From positions 1-40,620 of the forward strand of contig CANQVZ010000018.1 of assembly GCA_947627425.1 (NCBI GenBank): a stretch of 40,620 nt of DNA, in the 5' to 3' direction. Below, in pieces: positions 26,007 to 31,742 of the stretch. A model generated the notes under the pieces. That model saw only the letters and a program-made list of their open reading frames with translations. It was not told the DNA's origin and searched no databases. Position numbers and translations under genes: made by a program. The stretch's first letter is position 1; the number at the start of each line of letters is the position of its first letter. Origin of the DNA: an uncultured Clostridia bacterium. Lineage in GTDB: Bacteria > Bacillota > Clostridia > Lachnospirales > CAG-274.

Positions 26007-27446
26007 ATGTTATTCAATTCTCTTGATTTCATAATATTTTTTGCTATAGTGGTTTTTCTGTACTATACTCTGCCGCATAAGCTCAGATGGATAATGCTTC
26101 TTATATCCAGCTGTATTTTTTATATGTGCTGGAGGGCAGAGCTTATAGTGCTCATTGTCATTTCTACCCTTGTCAACTGGGGTTCTGCTCTTATTATAGA
26201 CAGATACAGGCACAGAGCAAAGCCCGTGCTCATATTGAGCCTTATTATAAATTTCGGTATGCTCTTTGTGTTCAAATATATGATGTTTGTAAATCACAGC
26301 TTTATGGCGCTTTACGAGCATTTTGGCTGGCAATATCCCATAAAGGACTTTGATATAATTCTTCCTATGGGCATATCGTTTTATACCTTCCAAGCCGCAA
26401 GCTATACCATAGATGTGTACAAAAAAAGCTATAAACCCGAGAAAAATTACTTCAAGTTCTCGCTGTTTGTGACATTCTTTCCGCAGCTTGTGGCAGGTCC
26501 CATAGAGAGGGCGGACAGGCTTTTAAATCAGCTTTTCACGCGCAAGAAAATAAATGTCAAAAATTTTTCGCTCGGCATAAGGCTTATGATAATGGGCTAT
26601 TTCAAGAAGATAGTCATTGCCGACAGAGCGGCTGTGCTCGTGGACACGGTTTTCAACGACTGCCGAAATTTCAAGGGCATAGCCTTCATAACGGCTGCTC
26701 TGTTCTTTACATTGCAGATCTACGGCGATTTCAGCGGCTACAGCGACATAGCGCGCGGCTGCGGCAAAATACTGGGCATAGACCTTATGAAAAACTTTGA
26801 CAGTCCCTATTTTTCAAGGAGCATAAAGGAATTTTGGCGCAGGTGGCACATTTCTCTTTCAACATGGTTCAGGGACTATGTGTATATACCTCTCGGCGGC
26901 AGCAGATGTTCAAGGCTGAGAAAATATTTCAACCTTATGGTCACATTTCTTGTCAGCGGTCTTTGGCACGGCGCCAACTGGACCTATGTGCTTTGGGGAG
27001 GTCTGCACGGCGTATATCAGGTGATAGGCGATATAAAAAACAGCATACTCCCCAGGTGGGACAATTTTGTTTTTTCGTTCTTTAGGTGGATAATAACGCT
27101 TGTGCTCGTTGTTTTTGCATGGATATTCTTTAGGGCAAATACCATATCCGACAGCATATATATAGTCAGCAATCTATTCAACGATATCAATATGATAGGC
27201 AATGCGCAGTATCTCTACGAGGTATTCAACGGCATGGGACTTCAGCTTTTTGAAATAGTGCTCGTGCTCGGCGCTATACTCATACTGTTTTTAAGCGAGC
27301 TTGTGAGCCTCGGCTCCGACATTCACAGCCTTATGGAAAGATGTCCTTTTGTTGTAAGGTTCGGATATTACTATGCGCTTACGGCTATAATTCTTGCAAT
27401 GGGGGTGTTCAGCGGTGGCGGACAATTCATATACTTCCAGTTTTAA
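26007..27446 (+). CDS. MBOAT-family O-acyltransferase (AlgI/DltB-like)
   Basis: The protein has 479 residues with about ten membrane helices. Motifs are P-M-G-I-S-F-Y-T-F-Q, W-R-R-W-H-I-S-L-S-T-W-F-R-D-Y with His281, and the catalytic-type L-W-H-G-A-N-W with His321. MBOAT proteins of this group (AlgI, PatA, DltB) pass acyl groups across the membrane so that a partner can acylate a cell-surface glycan. Because dltA/dltC and alginate genes are absent, an AlgI/PatA-like O-acetyltransferase acting on a wall or capsule polymer is the best inference; the substrate is unknown. ATG 26007 has AAGGAGAAAGCC before it. The next gene overlaps its 3' end by about 30 bases. Confidence 0.93.
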   Translation: MLFNSLDFIIFFAIVVFLYYTLPHKLRWIMLLISSCIFYMCWRAELIVLIVISTLVNWGSALIIDRYRHRAKPVLILSLIINFGMLFVFKYMMFVNHSFMALYEHFGWQYPIKDFDIILPMGISFYTFQAASYTIDVYKKSYKPEKNYFKFSLFVTFFPQLVAGPIERADRLLNQLFTRKKINVKNFSLGIRLMIMGYFKKIVIADRAAVLVDTVFNDCRNFKGIAFITAALFFTLQIYGDFSGYSDIARGCGKILGIDLMKNFDSPYFSRSIKEFWRRWHISLSTWFRDYVYIPLGGSRCSRLRKYFNLMVTFLVSGLWHGANWTYVLWGGLHGVYQVIGDIKNSILPRWDNFVFSFFRWIITLVLVVFAWIFFRANTISDSIYIVSNLFNDINMIGNAQYLYEVFNGMGLQLFEIVLVLGAILILFLSELVSLGSDIHSLMERCPFVVRFGYYYALTAIILAMGVFSGGGQFIYFQF

Positions 27447-28464
27447 GGAAATACTGCTTTTTATATTCAAAATACTGCTTTTTACAGCCCTTATGCTCCC
27501 TCTTGTGAAATATATAGGCGATAAGTATTCCGTTGCATCGACCGAAAACAAAATAAACGATTACAACAAGAGCCGTTGGGAGGAATTTTATTCTCTCCCA
27601 AAAAACAGCCTTGATATGATATTCATAGGCTCCTCGCATTCCTATTGTACCTTTGACCCTCTCATAGTGGATCAATATCTCGGCACAAACAGCTATCAGC
27701 TGGGTATGCCCCTACAGCATATGGACTCCACCTGCTACACCCTTAAGGAGGTCTTAAATTATCACACTCCCAAAGATGCGGTGCTTGAGGTCTATTGGGA
27801 TATGCTCGATGACGATTTTGAGATAACGCAGGCGGGTTATCTCTTTCAGGTGCTTAGAAATAAGCCTTTGGAAGAGGCATATATAGATGATGTTTTCCCA
27901 CTCAGCGAAAAAATAAAGTACAGTGTAAATATTTTCCGTTATCAGGCGGACTATTTCGCATACAGAAATACCAAGCTCAAGGAAAGGCTCGAAAACGGTC
28001 TCGGCGTTCACACGCCTGCCAAGCAGAAGCAGGAGGGCTATGAAAAATATCGTTCCAAGGGCTATACCTATTGCAATTACAATATGCTCCCCGATGAATT
28101 TGACAAGACAAATCAATTCCGCAATCTGGATGGAAAGAAGTGGGAGCCAAGCCCCGCACAGCTTAAGTATCTCAATGAGATAATATCTATGTGCAAAGAA
28201 AAAAATATACGCCTTACCCTTGTTACTGCGCCCATAGCGAATGTATCTATGGACTATATCAAAAATTATGACCGAATACATGACTTCATACAGGGCATAG
28301 CCGACGACAACGGACTTGAATATCTGGATTTCAATATGGCAAATAAGAACGAGGGACTTTTTGAAACCGAAAATTTCAGGGACGACGCCCACCTCAACCA
28401 CAGCGGAGTTGAAAAGGCGGATAAATATTTTGCCGACTGGTATAAAAGCGTATACAAAAATTAA
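27415..28464 (+). CDS. SGNH-like membrane protein, partner of the MBOAT acyltransferase
   Basis: The protein has about 349 residues: an N-terminal membrane helix (about 12-32) and an extracellular domain with an SGNH-hydrolase-like Ser motif I-G-S-S-H-S (Ser73/74) and a late D-D-A-H-L-N-H-S-G (Asp323, His326) resembling the catalytic Asp-x-x-His. DltD, AlgJ/AlgX and PatB are comparable partners that finish acyl transfer outside the membrane. The GTG at 27415 is preferred because GGGGGTG lies 10 bases upstream; the ATG at 27394 is an alternative. It overlaps the MBOAT gene by 32 bases, indicating coupled translation. The specific family is not certain. Confidence 0.8.
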   Translation: MADNSYTSSFKEILLFIFKILLFTALMLPLVKYIGDKYSVASTENKINDYNKSRWEEFYSLPKNSLDMIFIGSSHSYCTFDPLIVDQYLGTNSYQLGMPLQHMDSTCYTLKEVLNYHTPKDAVLEVYWDMLDDDFEITQAGYLFQVLRNKPLEEAYIDDVFPLSEKIKYSVNIFRYQADYFAYRNTKLKERLENGLGVHTPAKQKQEGYEKYRSKGYTYCNYNMLPDEFDKTNQFRNLDGKKWEPSPAQLKYLNEIISMCKEKNIRLTLVTAPIANVSMDYIKNYDRIHDFIQGIADDNGLEYLDFNMANKNEGLFETENFRDDAHLNHSGVEKADKYFADWYKSVYKN

Positions 28465-28492
28465 AAGAGCGGATCTTATTCCGCTCTTTTTA
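28463..28492. terminator. Bidirectional terminator between the SGNH gene and hxlR
   Basis: A 7-bp GC-rich core (28467-28473 with 28480-28486), extended by A/T pairs, ends in TTTTT on both strands. It overlaps the last codons of both convergent genes. Confidence 0.88.
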
Positions 28493-28816
28493 TGCCTTCA
28501 TTTTTTTGTAATTTTCGCCCCATGCCTTCATAGAGTCCAATATTGGCTTTATGCTTTCTCCAAGCTCCGAAAGAGCGTATACCACCTTCGGCGGGACCTC
28601 GGGATATACCGTCCTTGTAATAATGCCGTCGGCTTCAAGCGAGCGCAGACTGTCCGTAAGCACCTTTTGGCTCACGCCTTCGAGCGACCTGTGCAGCTCG
28701 TTGAACCTATAAGGTCTCTCCATAAGATTTCTCAGTATCAGAAGCTTCCATTTGCTGCCTATCAGTTGTACCGTTACCGCTACGGGGCAGTCGGGCATTT
28801 CTTCTTTCTTTAGCAT
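28490..28816 (-). CDS. HxlR-family winged-helix regulator
   Basis: The protein has 108 residues, the family's usual size. The HxlR signature is clear: C-P-V-x-x-T-x-x-L-I-G-S-K-W-K-L-L-I-L (Cys10), then R-F-N-E-L-H-R, S-Q-K-V-L-T-D-S-L-R-x-L-E-x-D-G-I-I, and R-x-V-Y-P-E-V-P-P-K-V-V-Y-x-L-S. Members with the N-terminal Cys (such as B. subtilis YodB and HypR) sense disulfide, quinone or aldehyde stress and control nitroreductase-type genes. It is divergent from the peptide/radical SAM/nitroreductase operon, so it is a good candidate regulator of that operon. ATG 28816 follows GGAGGTACAT; the ATG four codons upstream overlaps that ribosome site. Confidence 0.94.
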   Translation of the reverse strand: MLKKEEMPDCPVAVTVQLIGSKWKLLILRNLMERPYRFNELHRSLEGVSQKVLTDSLRSLEADGIITRTVYPEVPPKVVYALSELGESIKPILDSMKAWGENYKKMKA

Positions 28817-28826
28817 ATGTACCTCC

Positions 28827-28841
28827 ATTACTGTATGTAAT
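28827..28841. promoter_or_regulatory. Palindrome in the hxlR leader (candidate operator)
   Basis: ATTAC at 28827-28831 and GTAAT at 28837-28841 form a perfect inverted repeat around TGTAT. It lies between the hxlR promoter and start codon, where binding by a dimeric regulator would block its own transcription. Confidence 0.4.
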
Positions 28842-28865
28842 ATCTGATTTTTACTGTTGCATTAA

Positions 28866-28894
28866 ATTATAATGCATTATATTCTCCTTGTCAA
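28866..28894 (-). promoter_or_regulatory. Full-consensus promoter of hxlR
   Basis: On the minus strand, -35 TTGACA (28889-28894), a 17-base spacer and -10 TATAAT (28866-28871): both hexamers match consensus exactly. It is the strongest promoter visible in the window. Confidence 0.85.
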
Positions 28895-28901
28895 TACGGT
28901 T

Positions 28902-28930
28902 ACTTTTTTGTGTCTATATAATAAAAAAGT
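28902..28930. promoter_or_regulatory. Inverted repeat around a TATAAT, candidate operator of the peptide operon
   Basis: ACTTTTTT (28902-28909) and AAAAAAGT (28923-28930) form a perfect 8-bp inverted repeat enclosing a consensus TATAAT (28917-28922) on the plus strand. No good -35 is spaced correctly for that -10. Confidence 0.4.
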
Positions 28931-28936
28931 GCCTTC

Positions 28937-28965
28937 TTGTATTTGGGTCAGAACTTTTCTATCAT
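28937..28965 (+). promoter_or_regulatory. Candidate promoter of the peptide/radical SAM operon
   Basis: -35 TTGTAT (28937-28942), a 17-base spacer and -10 TATCAT (28960-28965). The predicted start, near 28972, would put the hairpin at 28973-28989 at the very 5' end of the mRNA. The TATAAT at 28917 is an alternative. Confidence 0.5.
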
Positions 28966-28972
28966 ATATTTA

Positions 28973-28989
28973 AAGAGGCGTCGCCTCTT
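28973..28989 (+). promoter_or_regulatory. Hairpin in the leader of the peptide gene
   Basis: A perfect 7-bp stem (28973-28979 with 28983-28989) closes the triloop GTC and ends 10 bases before the AGGAGGG ribosome site. It has no T run and is not a terminator. A 5'-end hairpin of this kind commonly protects mRNA from decay; that role is inferred. Confidence 0.6.
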
Positions 28990-29012
28990 AATAATTACAA
29001 GGAGGGAACAAT

Positions 29013-29174
29013 ATGGCACTTTCGGATCTTTACAGCTGGCGTACTGTAGGCAAGGAGGATAAGCCCTCATCGGCTTGCGGTACAGCCTGCGGTTCGGGCG
29101 ATAAGCCCACAGCCTGCGGTTCGGCTTGCGGTTCGGGTGATAAACCCACAGCTTGCGGAGCGGGCGGCAAATAA
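29013..29174 (+). CDS. ACGX-repeat peptide, likely precursor of a radical SAM-modified peptide
   Basis: A 53-residue peptide begins at ATG 29013 behind a strong AGGAGGG site (29000-29006). The first 20 residues (M-A-L-S-D-L-Y-S-W-R-T-V-G-K-E-D-K-P-S-S) look like a leader. Residues 21-49 consist of Ala-Cys-Gly-X units in a 13-residue tandem repeat, A-C-G-[TS]-A-C-G-S-G-D-K-P-T, twice, then A-C-G-A-G-G-K. Cysteines fall at 22, 26, 35, 39 and 48. The two repeats differ mainly at silent sites, which favours selection on the protein. No signal peptide is visible. The gene lies 69 bases before a SPASM radical SAM enzyme. It matches what I recall as the 'ACGX-repeat peptide' class, the presumed substrate of that enzyme; the modification and function are unknown to me. 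Confidence 0.88.
   Translation: MALSDLYSWRTVGKEDKPSSACGTACGSGDKPTACGSACGSGDKPTACGAGGK
29073..29159 (+). repeat. 39-bp tandem repeat encoding the Ala-Cys-Gly units
   Basis: Two full units (29073-29111 and 29112-29150) and a partial third (29151-29159) code for the Cys repeats. Among differences between the full units only one codon changes the residue (Thr to Ser); the others are silent. Confidence 0.88.
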
Positions 29175-29180
29175 TTTTTT

Positions 29181-29211
29181 TTGTGCTCCCGCTTCATTGT
29201 CGGGAGCATAA
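29181..29211 (+). other. Stable hairpin between peptide and maturase genes
   Basis: An 11-bp stem (29181-29191 with 29201-29211, one G-T pair) closes a 9-base loop. It is preceded, not followed, by a T run, so it is not a classical terminator in the plus direction. It may cause partial termination or protect the upstream message, giving more peptide than enzyme. That role is inferred. Confidence 0.6.
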
Positions 29212-29243
29212 ATCGAAGTATTGTTTTTTACGAGGTAATTACT

Positions 29244-30278
29244 ATGAGAGATTATTTTGCCTTTCAGTGGCATATTACGGACGAATGCGACCAGCGCTGC
29301 AAGCATTGCTATATTTTTTCCAAAGATAAGCACAAGAAAACGGAAACAATGAGCTTTGAAAAAATGTGTGATGTCATAGCTAACTGTGAGGATTTTTGTC
29401 TTGTTTACAATAAATATCCATATTTTTACATAACGGGAGGCGATCCCATACTTCACCCCGATTTTTGGAAACTTATAAGGCTTTTAAAGTCAAAGGATAT
29501 ACCCTTTACAATATTGGGCAATCCCTTTCATCTCAACTATGAGGTTTGTCAAAGACTTAAAGCCTGCGGCTGTGAAAAATATCAGCTTTCGCTTGACGGT
29601 ATGCGAAAAACTCACGATTGGTTCAGAAAAAAGGGCTCTTTTGACACCACCCTTGAAAAAATAGACTGCATAAAAAAGGCAGGCATAAAGGCTGTTATAA
29701 TGACTACCGTATCCGAAGTGAATATAGACGAGATGCCCGACATAATAGATACCGTTGTAAAGTATAAGGCGGATATATTTGCCTTCGCAAGATATTGTCC
29801 CTCAAGCGGGAGTGGAGAGAAGGGCATAGCTCCATTGAGATACAGAGAACTGCTTGAAAAATGCAGCAAAAAATTCAGCGAATACGAGACTGTGGGCTGC
29901 GAGACCTATTTCAACAGAAAGGACCACCTCTGGACGCTGTACGACTATGAAAACGGAAAATTCAAAATACCGACCGATGCCGAAGAGGGCGTTATATACG
30001 GCGGCTGCAACTGTGGGAATTGTCACCTTACTATACTTCCGAACGGCGATGTCTACGCTTGCAGGAGAGTACAGAACAGCAGAGTGTCCAATGTATTTGA
30101 GGACAGGCTTGCTGATATGTGGGTGTGTGAAATGGAAAAATACCGTCAATACGATAAATTTGTAAAATGTTCAAAATGTGAGCTTAAGGCATGGTGCAGG
30201 GGTTGTCCTGCCGTTGCCTCGGGAGTGAACGGCGATTTTTATTCCGCCGACCCACAGTGCTGGAAGGAGATAGAATAA
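29244..30278 (+). CDS. Radical SAM/SPASM peptide maturase (ACGX-type)
   Basis: The protein has 344 residues. The SAM-cluster motif C-D-Q-R-C-K-H-C (Cys15, 19, 22) lies at the N-terminus, preceded by F-Q-W-H-I-T-D-E. I-T-G-G-D-P and L-S-L-D-G-M follow in the TIM barrel. The C-terminal SPASM domain has C-N-C-G-N-C, then L-P-N-G-D-V-Y-A-C-R-R, C-S-K-C-E-L-K-A-W-C-R-G-C and a last Cys near the end, suiting two auxiliary 4Fe-4S clusters. SPASM enzymes of this kind install thioether, C-C or similar links in peptides such as subtilosin, sactipeptides, ranthipeptides and PQQ precursor. The Cys-repeat peptide just upstream is the obvious substrate. ATG 29244 follows CGAGGTAATTACT. The stop overlaps the next start as TAATG. 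Confidence 0.92.
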   Translation: MRDYFAFQWHITDECDQRCKHCYIFSKDKHKKTETMSFEKMCDVIANCEDFCLVYNKYPYFYITGGDPILHPDFWKLIRLLKSKDIPFTILGNPFHLNYEVCQRLKACGCEKYQLSLDGMRKTHDWFRKKGSFDTTLEKIDCIKKAGIKAVIMTTVSEVNIDEMPDIIDTVVKYKADIFAFARYCPSSGSGEKGIAPLRYRELLEKCSKKFSEYETVGCETYFNRKDHLWTLYDYENGKFKIPTDAEEGVIYGGCNCGNCHLTILPNGDVYACRRVQNSRVSNVFEDRLADMWVCEMEKYRQYDKFVKCSKCELKAWCRGCPAVASGVNGDFYSADPQCWKEIE

Positions 30279-30862
30279 TGGAATTATTGGAAGCTATAAA
30301 AATGAGGCGTTCTATTAGAAAATACAAAGACGAGCAGATACCGCGCGAAAAGCTCGAAAAAATAATAGAGGCGGGTACATACGCTTCAAACGCGGGCGGA
30401 GGTCAGAGGAGCATGATAGTGGGCATACACAATGCCGAGCTTACAAAAAGGCTAGGTATAATGAATATGGCTCGCTTCGATAGGTCAAAGCTCATAGGCT
30501 CCTTTGTTTCAAAGGAACAGCCCAGCGTGATAGACTCGCCCGAAATAAAAAACGGCTTTTACGGCGCGCCGTCCGTCTGTATAATATTTGCGCAGAAAAA
30601 CTTTATGTTCGGTATTCCCGACACCTTCTGCTGTGCCGAAACAATGCTTATGGAGGCTTATTCTCTTGGCATATCCTCGTGCATAGTGTCAAGAGCGGAG
30701 GAGACCTTTGACTGTGACGAGGGCAGGGAATATATGAAAAAATGGGGCGTTCCCGACAATTATGTTGCAAGATGCTTTGTAACTCTCGGCTATTGCGACG
30801 GAGAATATCCCTCCATAAAGCCCAGGAGAGAAAACAGAAGTATCATTATAGACGAGGTGTAA
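30278..30862 (+). CDS. Nitroreductase-family flavoprotein
   Basis: The protein has 194 residues and the compact fold of FMN-dependent nitroreductases: M-R-R-S-I-R-K-Y-K near residues 9-17, an A-S-N-A-G-G-G-Q region where FMN is normally bound, an F-C-C-A-E-T-M-L-M-E-A-Y-S-L-G-I-S-S-C helix, and V-T-L-G-Y near the C-terminus. It probably moves electrons from NAD(P)H or ferredoxin to an unknown acceptor. Its start overlaps the maturase stop by one base and the next gene begins 3 bases after its stop. This tight coupling suggests a role in the same pathway, for example reduction or tailoring of the peptide, or electron supply. Nitroreductases are also classic targets of HxlR-type regulators. Confidence 0.9.
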   Translation: MELLEAIKMRRSIRKYKDEQIPREKLEKIIEAGTYASNAGGGQRSMIVGIHNAELTKRLGIMNMARFDRSKLIGSFVSKEQPSVIDSPEIKNGFYGAPSVCIIFAQKNFMFGIPDTFCCAETMLMEAYSLGISSCIVSRAEETFDCDEGREYMKKWGVPDNYVARCFVTLGYCDGEYPSIKPRRENRSIIIDEV

Positions 30863-30865
30863 AAA

Positions 30866-31480
30866 ATGACTGCGGAATTATGCTTGAAAAAATTGGAATA
30901 TGTGGGCGTTCTTGCCTTTGCCACCGTAGATAAATACGGGGATCCTCAGATAAGAAATATAAGCGCGATATATTACGAGCCTGACGCCATGTATTTCTTC
31001 ACGGCAAAGGGTAAGTCCTTCTGCGAGGAGCTTCTTTCGGACGGGCGCGTTCAGGTGCTGGGCTATACTAAGTATAAAGAAATGATAAGGCTTTCGTCAA
31101 AGGCTGTGCCTGTCGAGCCTGAAAACCAACAAAAATATATCGACCTTATATTTAAAAAATATCCCTATCTTTATAACCTCTATCCCGACGACACCCGCCT
31201 TATGGCAGGCATTGTTTTCAAGATAGCCGATGCTCGGATAGAGTATTTCAATTTGGGTGTAAATCCCATTTTCAGAGAAAGCTATTCCATAGGCAAGGGG
31301 AATGTAGTGTTCAGAGGCTATGTCATAACAGATAATTGCCGTAAGTGCGGAGCCTGCGCGGACAAATGTCCTCAAAGGTGTATAGAACGGGGCAGCCCTT
31401 ATAAAATAGAACAGTCACACTGCCTGCACTGCGGAATATGCAGGGATATATGCCCGTTCGGGGCTGTGGAAATTAGATAG
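30866..31480 (+). CDS. Flavin split-barrel protein fused to a 2x[4Fe-4S] ferredoxin
   Basis: The protein has 204 residues in two parts. Residues 1 to about 140 resemble the pyridoxamine-phosphate-oxidase-like FMN-binding split barrel (L-A-F-A-T-V-D-K-Y-G-D-P-Q-I-R-N, then a Y-F-F-T-A-K-G-K-S-F-like segment). Residues about 150-204 hold two ferredoxin clusters, C-R-K-C-G-A-C-A-D-K-C-P and C-L-H-C-G-I-C-R-D-I-C-P. Such fusions can pass electrons from ferredoxin to flavin. It begins 3 bases after the nitroreductase-like gene and is the last gene before the terminator at 31573-31606. It could supply electrons to the radical SAM enzyme or its partner flavoprotein; this is inferred from position only. 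Confidence 0.87.
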   Translation: MTAELCLKKLEYVGVLAFATVDKYGDPQIRNISAIYYEPDAMYFFTAKGKSFCEELLSDGRVQVLGYTKYKEMIRLSSKAVPVEPENQQKYIDLIFKKYPYLYNLYPDDTRLMAGIVFKIADARIEYFNLGVNPIFRESYSIGKGNVVFRGYVITDNCRKCGACADKCPQRCIERGSPYKIEQSHCLHCGICRDICPFGAVEIR

Positions 31481-31572
31481 GACTACAATAAATATGCTTT
31501 GTGTTGTTTAAATACATATAAAAAGTGTTTATACTTAGACAATATCCAATATTAAAAAAATATACAATATAA

Positions 31573-31606
31573 ACAGGCGTTCATTTTTGCGGTCGTCTGT
31601 TTTTTG
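31573..31606 (+). terminator. Terminator of the peptide/radical SAM operon
   Basis: A 7-bp stem (31573-31579 with 31594-31600, one G-T pair) with a 14-base loop is followed by a T run at 31600-31606. The 90 bases before it are AT-rich without other visible features. Confidence 0.65.
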
Positions 31607-31661
31607 CTTGTTTTGTATTAAATTTTGCAATAGATATCATATATTTTGCTTTCGCCCTTTG

Positions 31662-31690
31662 TTGACTTTTTATTTTTGGTATGGTAAAAT
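31662..31690 (+). promoter_or_regulatory. Promoter of the hybrid histidine kinase gene
   Basis: -35 TTGACT (31662-31667), a 17-base spacer and -10 TAAAAT (31685-31690). Confidence 0.75.
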
Positions 31691-31742
31691 AACATAGATA
31701 TATTATGTCTGGTATTATTACGTGGAGGAGCAGGGCATATTT

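Noticed and set aside
29181..29211. Hairpin read as an intrinsic terminator after the peptide gene
   Set aside because: The T run lies before the stem and the bases after it are AAATCG, so it does not fit a plus-strand intrinsic terminator.
29067..29456. A 129-codon minus-strand frame with repeated residues over the peptide gene
   Set aside because: The repeats are just the reverse strand of the Ala-Cys-Gly repeat. There is no ribosome site, and the plus-strand gene explains the sequence.
31722..31742. GTG at 31722 as start of the hybrid kinase
   Set aside because: Its codons overlap the GGAGGAG stretch that looks like a ribosome site, and the membrane segment begins right after the ATG at 31743.
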